Shown here: positions 1-7,856 of the stretch, piece after piece
How positions within the stretch are numbered: position 1 is the first letter of the stretch
Layout of the letters: each line of letters starts with the position of its first letter
From: Chryseobacterium oncorhynchi
GTDB lineage: Bacteria; Bacteroidota; Bacteroidia; Flavobacteriales; Weeksellaceae
DNA length: 64,000 bases
Direction of reading: 5' to 3'
NCBI RefSeq assembly: GCF_002899895.1
Contig: NZ_PPEI02000008.1
Coordinates: 55,810 to 119,809 of the forward strand
The notes under the pieces: generated by a model
Database searches by the model: none
What the model was told of the DNA's origin: nothing
What the model saw: only the letters and a program-made list of their open reading frames with translations
Made by a program: the position numbers and the translations under genes

Positions 1-160
1 TGTATCCTACAGTCCTACCATAATCTAGAGCTTGTTCAAAATTCAATCCCTCTGTATCGGAAATAGCTACCTGCTCTCCTGTTACGGCATTGTATAAAGG
101 AATACCTGCTCCGGTTCCCTCTACCCATTGTCCGTAGATATAGTTTTTTAGTTTTTCCAT
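1..160 (-). CDS. paaZ: PaaZ N-terminus: oxepin-CoA hydrolase / 3-oxo-5,6-dehydrosuberyl-CoA semialdehyde dehydrogenase (partial)
   Basis: Only the first 53 codons are present; the gene runs off the left edge. The reading from the ATG at 160 begins MEKLKNYIYGQWVEGTGAG and continues with the LYNAVTGE and DTEGLNFEQALDYGRTVG segments. This is the typical N-terminus of the aldehyde dehydrogenase half of PaaZ. In the family, PaaZ hydrolyses the oxepin-CoA ring with its hydratase half and oxidises the resulting aldehyde with this half. It is the last gene of the minus-strand phenylacetate cluster seen here, separated from the esterase gene by a hairpin repeat. A generic aldehyde dehydrogenase is possible from so short a piece, but the position strongly favours PaaZ. 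Confidence 0.82.
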   Translation of the reverse strand, partial: MEKLKNYIYGQWVEGTGAGIPLYNAVTGEQVAISDTEGLNFEQALDYGRTVGY

Positions 161-177
161 AAAATATTTTATACTTT

Positions 178-287
178 AATTTATCAATGTATCAGTTTAA
201 CAATAAGATTCTTACTTCGTTCAGAATAACATTATATAATATGATTGTTAGATTTTTACATTGTTATATTGTTACATTTATTTTGGT
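178..287. repeat. AT-rich intergenic hairpin element, TGTAACAATG type
   Basis: The gap between the esterase gene and paaZ is made of short units such as CAATGTATCAGTTTAACAAT on the left. Complementary units (GATTGTTAGA, TTGTTATATTGTTACA) lie on the right, so the two halves can fold on each other imperfectly. Related elements occur at 1757-1858, 3079-3227, 3960-4060 and 6110-6214. Confidence 0.6.
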
Positions 288-1105
288 TCCTGATATGGAA
301 ACATCTTCACCAATCCTTCGTATAAACTTCTGTGAAGAATGGTTGCATGATTGTCTGTTTCCATCATTTTATATTCAATTGTCCAGTTTTTCTTATTGGA
401 TTTTTTAAGAACATCAAACCAAGCTTGAGCATCTTTTACCATAACAGGATGTTCTCCTTTTCCTACAGAAACATAAACGAACTTTTTAGTATCCGGAGAT
501 TTTGAAAGTAATTGAGGAGCTTGTTTTAATAAACTTTCATCGTCCCACCATAAACTTGGGCTAATGATAAAGTAGTTATTGAACATTTCAGGTTTTTTCA
601 ATAGAATTTCTGTTGCCAGAAGCCCACCCAATGATTGACCAAACAAATATTTATCTGTTGTTTTAAACTGGGTTTCTATGTAGGGTTTTAATTCTTTTTC
701 AAGAAAAGTGATGAACTTATCAGAATGTCCTGTTGTAGGGTAATCTTTTTGAAGATCCTTTAGATCTGTATGGAAAGTAAAGTCTCTTTTTCTGTCTATA
801 TTCGCAATTCCTACCACAATTGTCGCCGGCATGGAATACATTTGATTAAAGAACTGTACCAATCCTGAAACGTGGATAAAATCTTCATTCATACTACCAT
901 CCAGAAGATAGATAACAGGATAGGATTTTGTTTTATCAAATCCTTGAGGAAGATAAATATTCAATGTTCTTTCTTCATTTAAAACCTTGGATTTTAACGT
1001 CCTTACTTCACCGATGGTAAGTGGTTTTGTTGTTTCTGTCTGTGCTGACACTGTAAAGTTAACAGCAAACAGAATACTGCATAATATGAAAACTTTCTTT
1101 ATCAT
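278..1105 (-). CDS. Secreted alpha/beta-hydrolase of the esterase D / IroE-like family
   Basis: This 275-residue protein has a signal peptide (about residues 1-22, ending FTVSAQ), so it is exported to the periplasm or beyond. It has the putative-esterase alpha/beta-hydrolase fold: a PVIYLLDG strand near 63-70, the nucleophile elbow GQSLGG with Ser158, and a C-terminal His (about 253) in DNHATILH. The family cleaves esters of varied substrates, including siderophores and acyl esters; the substrate here cannot be told. It lies 17 bp after paaY in the same direction and so is probably co-transcribed with the paa genes. An esterase releasing phenylacetate from an ester would fit the context, but that is inference. 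Confidence 0.75.
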   Translation of the reverse strand: MIKKVFILCSILFAVNFTVSAQTETTKPLTIGEVRTLKSKVLNEERTLNIYLPQGFDKTKSYPVIYLLDGSMNEDFIHVSGLVQFFNQMYSMPATIVVGIANIDRKRDFTFHTDLKDLQKDYPTTGHSDKFITFLEKELKPYIETQFKTTDKYLFGQSLGGLLATEILLKKPEMFNNYFIISPSLWWDDESLLKQAPQLLSKSPDTKKFVYVSVGKGEHPVMVKDAQAWFDVLKKSNKKNWTIEYKMMETDNHATILHRSLYEGLVKMFPYQEPK

Positions 1106-1122
1106 GTTTAATTTTATAGTTA

Positions 1123-1716
1123 TTATTTTATATCATCCCAGATGCTGTAATCCACCACTTTCGTAGGAATTTGCTGTACATATTCTGTAAATGGCTCACA
1201 AGGTAATATTGCTTCTTTTCCTTCTCTTGCCAATTCCTGATATAGCTTTGTTCCCTCCGTCTTCCAATGAATCATTTCATCGGAAACATCACGGATAACT
1301 TTTGCAGGGCTTCCTACAATCAGCTTTCTGGGTTCACATCTAAAATTAGCGGGTACAAAAGCCAATGCACCAACAATGCTTTCGTCACCAATATATGCCT
1401 TGTCCATCACCACAGAATTCATCCCGATTAAGCAATTCTTTCCAATGTGACCAGAGTGAATAATCGCTCCATGGCCAATATGTGCAGATTCTTCCAGAAT
1501 TGTCTCTATATTGGGGAAAACATGCAGGGTACAATTTTCCTGAACGTTAGCTCCATCTTTAATGATAATTTTCCCCCAGTCGCCACGGATAACTGCATTA
1601 GGGCCAATATAGACTTCTTCACCAATTTCCACATTTCCGATAATAACGGCCTGCGGATGGATATAGGCAGATGATTTTATAATAGGACGGATACCGTGAT
1701 ATGAGTAGATGTTCAT
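1123..1716 (-). CDS. paaY: PaaY-like hexapeptide-repeat protein (gamma-carbonic anhydrase fold thioesterase)
   Basis: The 197-residue protein is a left-handed beta-helix of hexapeptide repeats from about residue 12 to 150, followed by a C-terminal helix (DEMIHWKTEGTKLYQELARE). Metal-ligand histidines of the gamma-carbonic anhydrase fold are visible: H65 in CTLHVFP, and H82 and H87 in HIGHGAIIH. In phenylacetate clusters PaaY is a thioesterase that removes CoA from dead-end products when ring opening stalls. It sits between paaJ and the esterase gene. A general gamma-carbonic anhydrase is the alternative reading; length, helical tail and context favour PaaY. Confidence 0.82.
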   Translation of the reverse strand: MNIYSYHGIRPIIKSSAYIHPQAVIIGNVEIGEEVYIGPNAVIRGDWGKIIIKDGANVQENCTLHVFPNIETILEESAHIGHGAIIHSGHIGKNCLIGMNSVVMDKAYIGDESIVGALAFVPANFRCEPRKLIVGSPAKVIRDVSDEMIHWKTEGTKLYQELAREGKEAILPCEPFTEYVQQIPTKVVDYSIWDDIK

Positions 1717-1756
1717 AAAAATTCTTGTTAAAAATTTTATTTAATAATGTATCTTA

Positions 1757-1858
1757 ATTAATGTAACGATGTATCAGTTTACCAGTGTAACAATAAATAC
1801 AATGCCGTATGAAAAGGGTATATATTTTTTGTTACAATGATACATTGGTACATTTTGA
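1757..1858. repeat. AT-rich intergenic hairpin element, TGTAACAATG type
   Basis: The paaJ-paaY gap carries a left arm (AATGTAACGATGTATCAG) and a right arm (TTGTTACAATGATACATT). The reverse complement of the right arm matches the left with small gaps, giving a long imperfect stem. Confidence 0.65.
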
Positions 1859-1862
1859 AATG

Positions 1863-3068
1863 TTATACCTTTTCAATAACCATTGCATATCCTTGTCCGA
1901 CACCGATACAAAGGGTACACAGCGCATATTTCTTATCTTGTTTCTGAAGCTCCATAGCCGCTGAACCAATAATTCTTGCACCGGAAACCCCTAGTGGGTG
2001 ACCGATAGCAATAGCTCCACCATTTGGATTTATTCTTGCGTCATCATCCTGTAATCCTAAGCTTCTTGTTACTGCTAAAGCTTGTGCAGCAAAGGCTTCG
2101 TTTAACTCGATAACATCCATATCATCAAGGGAAAGGTTTAATCTTTTTAAAAGCTTTTGTGTAGCTTCTACAGGTCCTATTCCCATGATTCTAGGTTCTA
2201 CACCTGCTACTGAAGATCCTAAAATCTTAGCTTTAGGTTTTAGACCATATTTTTTTACCGCTTCTTCACTTGCAAGGATCAAGGCTGCTGCTCCATCATT
2301 CATTCCTGAAGCATTTCCGGCAGTTACCGTTCCTTCTTTTCTGAAAGCCGGACGAAGTTTTCCTAATACTTCCATTGATGAAGTTGGCTTAATAAATTCG
2401 TCTTTTTCAAAAACGATTGGATCTCCTTTCCTTTGTGGGATTTCAACTTTTACAATTTCTTCAGCCAGTCTTCCATTTTCCTGAGCTTTTGTTGCTTTTT
2501 GCTGAGACCACAGGGCAAATTTATCCTGATCCTCTCTGTTGATCTGATGCATATCAGCCAGGTTCTCTGCTGTTTCACCCATCCCATCTACGCCATACAT
2601 TTCTTTCATCTTCGGGTTAACAAAACGCCATCCGAAAGTTGTATCATACATCTGACTGTCTCTTCCGAAAGCTACGCTTGGTTTTGACATCACGTAAGGA
2701 GAACGCGTCATGTGTTCTACTCCACCTGCAATATAGATTTCTCCTTCTCCTGCTGCAATGGAACGAAATGCATTAGCCACAGCAGACATTCCAGAAGCAC
2801 AAAGCCTATTTACCGTTTCGCCTCCAATTTTATAAGGAAGTCCAGCCAATAAAAGTCCCATTCTGGCTACGTTTCTATTATCTTCACCTGCTTGGTTCGC
2901 ACATCCGAAAATAACATCCTCAATTTCCTCAACAGGAACTTCAGGGTTTCTTGCTACCACTTCTTTGATAACAATGGCAGCCAAATCATCTGCTCTTACT
3001 TCCGATAGTCCTCCTTGTAGTTTTGAAATAGGAGTTCTGACATAATCTATGATGTATACGTTGTTCAT
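1863..3068 (-). CDS. paaJ: 3-oxoadipyl-CoA / 3-oxo-5,6-dehydrosuberyl-CoA thiolase
   Basis: This 401-residue type I thiolase has all catalytic residues: nucleophile Cys90 in NRLCASGMSAV, His357 in AIGHPLGVSGAR and Cys387 in CIGVGQG. In the phenylacetate pathway PaaJ acts twice: it releases acetyl-CoA from the C8 intermediate, then splits 3-oxoadipyl-CoA into acetyl-CoA and succinyl-CoA. The N-terminal IDYVRTPISK segment is typical of the PcaF/PaaJ group. It lies between paaI and paaY, with a hairpin repeat on each side. A general acetyl-CoA acyltransferase is the alternative, made less likely by the cluster. Confidence 0.9.
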   Translation of the reverse strand: MNNVYIIDYVRTPISKLQGGLSEVRADDLAAIVIKEVVARNPEVPVEEIEDVIFGCANQAGEDNRNVARMGLLLAGLPYKIGGETVNRLCASGMSAVANAFRSIAAGEGEIYIAGGVEHMTRSPYVMSKPSVAFGRDSQMYDTTFGWRFVNPKMKEMYGVDGMGETAENLADMHQINREDQDKFALWSQQKATKAQENGRLAEEIVKVEIPQRKGDPIVFEKDEFIKPTSSMEVLGKLRPAFRKEGTVTAGNASGMNDGAAALILASEEAVKKYGLKPKAKILGSSVAGVEPRIMGIGPVEATQKLLKRLNLSLDDMDVIELNEAFAAQALAVTRSLGLQDDDARINPNGGAIAIGHPLGVSGARIIGSAAMELQKQDKKYALCTLCIGVGQGYAMVIEKV

Positions 3069-3078
3069 AATGATTTTA

Positions 3079-3227
3079 ATGTGGCAATCTAACAGTGTAA
3101 CAATTATCGATACATTGTCATATTGGTTATTGATTTTTATTTAAACTTGTACTTAATATTTCTTTAGCCGCAATTTTAATTTTATTTACAAATTGTTAGA
3201 TTGGTAAATTATTACATTGCGACATTG
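3079..3227. repeat. AT-rich intergenic hairpin element, TGTAACAATG type
   Basis: The paaI-paaJ gap contains GGCAATCTAACAGTGTAACA on the left and TTGTTAGATTGGTAAATT with ATTACATTGCGACATT on the right. The halves are partly complementary around an AT-rich centre. Confidence 0.55.
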
Positions 3228-3230
3228 AGC

Positions 3231-3644
3231 TTAAAGCTCTGTTACTTTCTTTCCGATTTTATAGACTGTTCCGACAAATTTTGCAATCAGCTCATCATTT
3301 TGATTGGTGATTTTAATGTCATAAACAGCTGTTTTTCTTGTATCATTTACCAAAATACTTTCTGCCCTGAAGATATCACCTTCCTTTCCCGCTTTGGTAA
3401 AATTGATGATACAGTTCAAGGCTACGGCTGCATCTCCTGTATTATTAGAGGAAAATGCCAGAGCAGAGTCAGCAAAAGCAAACGTAACACCTCCGTGAAC
3501 TGTTTTAAGCCCATTGATCATGTCCTTTTTGATGGGCATTTCTATCAGGCAATAATTTTCTTTTACTTCAATCATTTTGATATTCATCCATTGGGAAAAA
3601 TAATCCTGATTGAACATATAATCTGCAACTTGTCTTGGATTCAT
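3231..3644 (-). CDS. paaI: Hydroxyphenylacetyl-CoA thioesterase PaaI
   Basis: This 137-residue single hotdog domain has the PaaI active-site signature: H50-G51-G52 in TVHGGVTFAFADSA, followed by Asp59. In the family PaaI hydrolyses ring-hydroxylated phenylacetyl-CoA and relieves CoA trapping, acting as a rescue enzyme in the cytoplasm. Its length is normal for the family. It begins 2 bp after the end of the small acidic gene at 3647-3955, so the two are tightly coupled. Paralogous acyl-CoA thioesterases share the fold, but the cluster supports PaaI. Confidence 0.88.
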   Translation of the reverse strand: MNPRQVADYMFNQDYFSQWMNIKMIEVKENYCLIEMPIKKDMINGLKTVHGGVTFAFADSALAFSSNNTGDAAVALNCIINFTKAGKEGDIFRAESILVNDTRKTAVYDIKITNQNDELIAKFVGTVYKIGKKVTEL

Positions 3645-3646
3645 TT

Positions 3647-3955
3647 CTATAGGTTTGTTATTTCTTCATATAACTCATCAGATAATCTGTCGTAAACATT
3701 CATCGTCTTACCCAGAATAATCTGTTCGTATGAAAGATCTTCTGATTCTGATAAATTTTCCGAGGGATAGGATGCATTTAAATCAATTCCACTTTCGTTG
3801 GCTAATCTTTTGATCAGCTCTTTGTATTTCTCATTAAACTGTCCAAGTAACTCAAGCCTTTCCGATTCATCAATAGATGTTGCTTCCTGAGTTAAATATT
3901 GCTTTTCAATGGAAAGCCTTACCTCCAATTCATCCCTGAATTCTTCTATATTCAT
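3647..3955 (-). CDS. Small acidic protein of unknown function inside the paa cluster
   Basis: I do not recognise this 102-residue protein. It is rich in Glu, Asp and Leu and is predicted mostly helical (EEFRDELEVRLSIEKQYL; FNEKYKELIKRLANESG), with no signal peptide and no Cys or His motif. It lies between paaH and paaI, its stop codon 2 bp before the paaI start, so translational coupling is likely. It could be a chaperone or regulator of a neighbouring enzyme or a passenger gene; nothing in the sequence decides. It is a real gene rather than a chance frame because it fills the gap between a hairpin repeat and paaI. Confidence 0.65.
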   Translation of the reverse strand: MNIEEFRDELEVRLSIEKQYLTQEATSIDESERLELLGQFNEKYKELIKRLANESGIDLNASYPSENLSESEDLSYEQIILGKTMNVYDRLSDELYEEITNL

Positions 3956-3959
3956 TTTT

Positions 3960-4060
3960 TAATGTAACTATTTAACCATCTAACAGTTTACCAATATGAT
4001 ACCTTGACAAGCTCAGCATAGTCACATTATGATATTGGTAAAATGATACATTGGTACATT
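3960..4060. repeat. AT-rich intergenic hairpin element, TGTAACAATG type
   Basis: Left arm AATGTAACTATTTAACCATC with CAGTTTACCAATATGATA. Right arm TATTGGTAAAATGATACA with TTGGTACATT. The arms are clearly complementary around a non-repetitive centre (GACAAGCTCAGC). Confidence 0.65.
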
Positions 4061-5194
4061 TTATAGCTTACGAAGTAAAGGACTTTGTCTGTACCTTTCT
4101 TCCTGATATTCTTCGTAAAGATTCTGCAGCGTTTCAGAAATTTTTGAATATCCGATTTCTTTTCCCCAACTTAATAATCCTTTTGGATAGTTTACGCCTT
4201 TCTGCATTGCCAATTCGATATCATCATCGTTTGCAACGCCTAATCTTTTAGCTTCTACAGCTTCATTAATCAACATTGAAATGATTCTTAAAAAAATCTG
4301 CTGATAAAGCGCATCATCTTTTTGAGCTTCCGGCTTTACCACTCCTTCACTATAGTCATAGAAGCCTCTTCCTGTTTTTCTTCCGTGAAGTTTTGCCTCA
4401 GACATTCTCTGTTGCAATAGAGATGGTTTATATTTCGGATCGTAGAAATAATCTTTGTAAACAGTAGTTGTTACAGCAAAGTTAACGTCAACTCCAATAA
4501 GGTCCATTAATTCAAAAGGCCCCATTTTGAAGTTTCCAAGAGTCTTCATTGCTTCATCTACCTGTTCCGGTGTTGCAATATTTTCTTCAACAATTCTTAA
4601 TCCCTCACCGTAATAAGGGCGGGCAATTCTGTTGACAATAAATCCTGGAATATCCTTAGCAATAACAGGTGTTTTCCCCCAGTCTTTCATGAGGTTATAG
4701 ATTTTTTCTGCTAACGTTTTTTCTGTTAATAAAGAAGGAATTACTTCCACTAATGGCATCAGCGGAGCCGGATTGAAGAAGTGAATTCCGATGAAACGCT
4801 CCGGTTTCTTTAATTCTGCCCCCAGAGAGGTAATAGAGATGGATGATGTATTGGAACCAATGATACAGTTTTCAGAAACATAGGTTTCAAGTTCTGTAAA
4901 AACCTTGGTTTTGATGTCTTTATTCTCAATGATTGCTTCAATAACCAGATCAGAATCTTTTAAATCCTGCAGGGTTTCACCTTTAGCAATATTGTTTCTG
5001 ATATCTGTAGCTTTTTCCTGAGAAATCTTGCCTTTTTCGACAAGTTTTTGAAGTGTTTTCTCTAAGCCTGAAAGTGCTTTATCTATTTGTGGAGCATTAG
5101 CGTCAAATAAAACGACTTTGCATCCTGCTGTTGCAGCGACCTGAGCAATTCCAACGCCCATGGTTCCTGCCCCAATAATTCCAATATTCTTCAT
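4061..5194 (-). CDS. paaH: 3-hydroxyadipyl-CoA / 3-hydroxyacyl-CoA dehydrogenase
   Basis: This 377-residue NAD-dependent dehydrogenase begins at the ATG at 5194 (MKNIGIIGAGTMG). An in-frame start 8 codons upstream lies inside a hairpin repeat and would spoil the Rossmann N-terminus. The dinucleotide motif GAGTMG is at residues 8-13, and the catalytic His lies in the IGIHFFNPAPLMPLVE block. Two C-terminal 3HCDH domains follow (about 185-280 and 295-375). In the phenylacetate pathway it oxidises 3-hydroxyadipyl-CoA to 3-oxoadipyl-CoA for PaaJ. Length and the extra C-terminal domain match PaaH-type enzymes. A general 3-hydroxybutyryl-CoA dehydrogenase is the alternative. Confidence 0.87.
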   Translation of the reverse strand: MKNIGIIGAGTMGVGIAQVAATAGCKVVLFDANAPQIDKALSGLEKTLQKLVEKGKISQEKATDIRNNIAKGETLQDLKDSDLVIEAIIENKDIKTKVFTELETYVSENCIIGSNTSSISITSLGAELKKPERFIGIHFFNPAPLMPLVEVIPSLLTEKTLAEKIYNLMKDWGKTPVIAKDIPGFIVNRIARPYYGEGLRIVEENIATPEQVDEAMKTLGNFKMGPFELMDLIGVDVNFAVTTTVYKDYFYDPKYKPSLLQQRMSEAKLHGRKTGRGFYDYSEGVVKPEAQKDDALYQQIFLRIISMLINEAVEAKRLGVANDDDIELAMQKGVNYPKGLLSWGKEIGYSKISETLQNLYEEYQEERYRQSPLLRKL

Positions 5195-5195
5195 T

Positions 5196-5272
5196 TTTGT
5201 ACAATGTAAAATGTACAATGTAAAAAGTATTTAACTGTACATTATACATTTTACTTTCTACATTGTACAAAT
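5196..5272. repeat. AT-rich intergenic hairpin element, AATGTAAAATGTA type
   Basis: This is the clearest member of the second type. The left arm (TTTGTACAATGTAAAATGTA and onward to 5231) is matched by the reverse complement of 5236-5272 (right arm ending TTTCTACATTGTACAAA). The stem is about 35 bp, imperfect, with a very short loop. It fills the paaG-paaH gap. Confidence 0.7.
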
Positions 5273-5275
5273 TTT

Positions 5276-6076
5276 TTATTTTCCTTTATAATTAGGTTTT
5301 CTTTTCTGTAAAAAGGCATTTACTCCCTCCAGGAAGTCTTCTGTTTCTGCAGCTTCCTGTTGTAGATCTCCTTCAAGTTCCAACTGCTCTTTCAAAGTGT
5401 TTGTATAAGATTGAGCAAAAGCTTTTTTCGTCAGTTTAAGGGCTGCTGTTGGCATGTTTGCCATTTTCTCAAGGATTTCCATTGATTTTGGTCCAAATTC
5501 TTCTTCACTGAAAACCTCAGCAACAAGACCGTAAGATTTAGATTCTTCGGCAGATAATTTTTTACCTGTGAAGGCTAAATAATTCGCCAATTGTCTACCT
5601 AAAAGTTTCGGTAAGAAATAAGTTCCTCCTGTATCAGGAATCAAACCGATATTTGAAAACGCCTGTGAAAAATAGGCTTTATTGTTTGCCAATACAAAGT
5701 CGCAGATTAATGCTAACATTGCGCCTGCTCCTACTGCTGGTCCGTTTACCAATGCAATAACCGGTTTTTTACAACGAGTAACTTCGGTAACCAACGGGTT
5801 GTAGTAATCTACCACAATTTTTCTGATGATATCCTGATCATGGTGTTCTTTACCAGTCACGAAAGCTTCATCCAGATTCTGACCAGAGCAAAAAGCTCTT
5901 CCTCTTCCGGAAATAGCAACACATCTTACGGTTTCATCATTACTGCATTCTTTTACAAAATCTCTCAAGTCTGCCAAAGCAGGCTTTGTAAGAGCGTTCA
6001 TTGTTTCAGGCTGATTAAGATATGCTATTTTGAGTTTCCCGTCAAAATGCGATTCAATATCGAGTTGTGTATACAT
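5276..6076 (-). CDS. paaG: Ring 1,2-epoxyphenylacetyl-CoA isomerase (enoyl-CoA hydratase family)
   Basis: This 266-residue crotonase-fold protein has the oxyanion-hole segments AFCSGQNLDE (61-70) and GPAVGAGAML (112-121). The block SNIGLIPDTGGTYFLP carries Asp148, the position of the catalytic Asp of PaaG-type isomerases. The family converts the ring epoxide to the seven-membered oxepin-CoA. It is the only crotonase-family gene in the cluster; a separate PaaF hydratase is not in the window. The alternative call is a PaaF-like hydratase. The IGLIPD motif argues for PaaG. Confidence 0.85.
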   Translation of the reverse strand: MYTQLDIESHFDGKLKIAYLNQPETMNALTKPALADLRDFVKECSNDETVRCVAISGRGRAFCSGQNLDEAFVTGKEHHDQDIIRKIVVDYYNPLVTEVTRCKKPVIALVNGPAVGAGAMLALICDFVLANNKAYFSQAFSNIGLIPDTGGTYFLPKLLGRQLANYLAFTGKKLSAEESKSYGLVAEVFSEEEFGPKSMEILEKMANMPTAALKLTKKAFAQSYTNTLKEQLELEGDLQQEAAETEDFLEGVNAFLQKRKPNYKGK

Positions 6077-6109
6077 AAAAACATCTATTTAAGTTCAGAT
6101 AAATATAAT

Positions 6110-6214
6110 AATTTAACAGTATAACAATGTAACAATTTACCAATTAGAGTGCGAATATTTCAATGCTATGCATTATTGGTATGATTAGATTGTCACATTA
6201 CTAGATTGCTACAT
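6110..6214. repeat. AT-rich intergenic hairpin element, TGTAACAATG type
   Basis: Left arm AATTTAACAGTATAACAATG with TAACAATTTACCAAT. Right arm ATTGGTATGATTAGATTGTC with ACATTACTAGATTGCTACAT. The two halves are roughly complementary across the paaD-paaG gap. Confidence 0.6.
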
Positions 6215-6217
6215 TTC

Positions 6218-6682
6218 TTAATGGCATTTAAAATAATCAAAAGGCTCCAGACAGTCTAAGCATTGATAAGAAGCCTTACACAAGGTAGACCCAAATCTGC
6301 TGATCTGTTTGGTATGCTCAGAACCACAACGCGGACATTTTTTTGGTTTCCCAATATGATGTTCGTCTGCTCCTTTTTCAGGAGGCGTGATCCCGTAAAC
6401 CCTAAGTTTTTCTCTTGCTTCATCTGTCAACCAGTCTGTTGTCCAAATAGGAAACATTTTGGTTACCACCTTTGCATCCCATCCATTCTCTTTCATCATT
6501 TTGATAATGTCCTCTTCAATGGTGAACATTGCAGGACAAGCGGAATAAGTAGGCGTAATTATTACTTCACAAGTATTTTCACCTGTGATTTGTGCCTCTC
6601 TTACGATCCCTAATTCCACAATATCAATGACCGGAATTTCCGGATCTGGGATTGTTTTTAATAAGTTTAATAAATCGTTCAT
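6218..6682 (-). CDS. paaD: Phenylacetyl-CoA epoxidase assembly protein PaaD
   Basis: This 154-residue protein has an N-terminal MIP18/DUF59 domain with the signature DPEIPVIDIVELG (13-25) and the family cysteine in SACPAMF (C49). It ends in a zinc-ribbon-like tail with Cys116, 119, 135, 141, 144 and 153. Both parts are characteristic of PaaD, which is thought to help metal-centre assembly of the PaaABCE oxygenase rather than being a catalytic subunit. It lies 27 bp after paaC and is probably translated from the same message. Length is normal. The combination of domain, tail and context makes the call firm. Confidence 0.92.
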   Translation of the reverse strand: MNDLLNLLKTIPDPEIPVIDIVELGIVREAQITGENTCEVIITPTYSACPAMFTIEEDIIKMMKENGWDAKVVTKMFPIWTTDWLTDEAREKLRVYGITPPEKGADEHHIGKPKKCPRCGSEHTKQISRFGSTLCKASYQCLDCLEPFDYFKCH

Positions 6683-6709
6683 TATTATCTGAGAATTACC
6701 TCATTTTTT

Positions 6710-7459
6710 CTACCATGTACATCCCGGATACGCTCTCTGCATATACTGAAGTTCACAAAGAATGAATCCAAAATACTCTGTATGGTATCCTGTTCTTGAT
6801 TTTGGCTGCATAAACGGATTGATCGGATATTCTAATCCAAAATCCTGAAAATCTTTCTCTGTAATGGCAACGAAGTCTTTGTATAACTCATCAACATTGG
6901 GAACGATATTTAAAATAGCCAAATCATCTTCTCCGTCTACTTTTGCGAATAATCCTTTTGAATATTCCCAGATATCTTCAATCGCTTTTTCTAAACGAGT
7001 TTTGCTTTCTTCTGTTCCCTGAGCAAAAATTTTCATCCAGGAAGCTGTATGAGTGTAGTGATATCTTACTTCTTTTAAAGATTTTTGAGCAATTGCAGAA
7101 AGTTCTTCATTAGCAGAATTGGATAATGCTTCATACATCAGCTTTTGATAGACTGCAAAAACATACACTTTCAAAATAGTTTGTGCATAATCTTCATTGG
7201 GAAGTTCTACCCAGTGTGCATTTAGATATTCATGCTCGTATCTTAGGAAAGCCAAATCATCCTCACTTTTGCCGTTATCAATCACTCTGGAAGCGTAAAC
7301 GTAAAAATTGTTAGCCTGGCCAAGCTCATCCAAAGCAATGTTCGTCAATGCAATATCTTCTTCCAGATAAGGACCTTCACCGCACCATGCAGACAAACGC
7401 TGCCCCATAATGAAACTGTCGTCTGCTAGTTTTAATAAATAATTATATAATGGGTTCAT
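6710..7459 (-). CDS. paaC: 1,2-phenylacetyl-CoA epoxidase subunit PaaC
   Basis: The start is placed at 7459 (MNPLYNYLLKLADDSF), giving 249 residues, the usual PaaC length. A start 9 codons upstream lies in the hairpin repeat. The helical ferritin-like domain is recognisable from DIALTNIALDELGQA, HEYLNAHWVELPNEDYAQT and EVRYHYTHTASWM. PaaC forms the structural core of the epoxidase with the diiron subunit PaaA and is needed for activity. In this cluster paaC follows paaB on the minus strand with a hairpin repeat between them. Confidence 0.93.
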   Translation of the reverse strand: MNPLYNYLLKLADDSFIMGQRLSAWCGEGPYLEEDIALTNIALDELGQANNFYVYASRVIDNGKSEDDLAFLRYEHEYLNAHWVELPNEDYAQTILKVYVFAVYQKLMYEALSNSANEELSAIAQKSLKEVRYHYTHTASWMKIFAQGTEESKTRLEKAIEDIWEYSKGLFAKVDGEDDLAILNIVPNVDELYKDFVAITEKDFQDFGLEYPINPFMQPKSRTGYHTEYFGFILCELQYMQRAYPGCTW

Positions 7460-7469
7460 TGTTTTTCTA

Positions 7470-7562
7470 TTTGTAAAATGACTCAATGTAAAATGTATTA
7501 ATGATTTGTAAAAGAACCTGTCATTTTACTTTAATACGTTTTACATTAATACTATTTTCTAC
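7470..7562. repeat. AT-rich intergenic hairpin element, AATGTAAAATGTA type
   Basis: Arms CAATGTAAAATGTATTAATG (7484-7503) and TTTAATACGTTTTACATTAA (7530-7549) are near-perfect inverted copies. They lie in the paaB-paaC gap. Confidence 0.68.
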
Positions 7563-7840
7563 ATATTTTTTACATCGTTTGGAATATCATAGAAAGTCGG
7601 GTGACGGTATAGTTTGTCATCAGCCGGATCGAAGAAAGCTTCCTTATCTATCCCTTCTGAAGTCACTATATATTTACTTGGAACTACCCAAACTGATGTA
7701 CCTTCTTTTCTTCTTGTATAAACGTCTCTTGCATTTTGCAAAGCCATTTCTGCTGTTGGTGCCTGTACTATTCCAACGTGTTTGTGAGATAATCCCGGTT
7801 TAGTCTGAATAAACACTTCCCACATATCTAATTGACTCAT
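7559..7840 (-). CDS. paaB: 1,2-phenylacetyl-CoA epoxidase subunit PaaB
   Basis: This 93-residue protein shows the PaaB hallmarks: an N-terminal MWEVFIQTKPGLSHKHVGIV strand region, the AEMALQNARDVYTRR helix and the VWVVPSKYI strand. PaaB is a small subunit that bridges the PaaAC heterodimers of the epoxidase. Length is typical. Unusually it does not directly follow paaA: a gene for an unknown secreted protein (7857-8459) lies between them. The gap to that gene is 16 bp, so co-transcription is expected. Confidence 0.93.
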   Translation of the reverse strand: MSQLDMWEVFIQTKPGLSHKHVGIVQAPTAEMALQNARDVYTRRKEGTSVWVVPSKYIVTSEGIDKEAFFDPADDKLYRHPTFYDIPNDVKNM

Positions 7841-7856
7841 TATCTATTTTTATTTT

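Noticed and set aside
3201-3695. 164-residue plus-strand open frame over paaI
   Set aside because: It lies opposite paaI and a hairpin repeat, is rich in Cys, Phe and Ile without a domain, and runs against the direction of the cluster.
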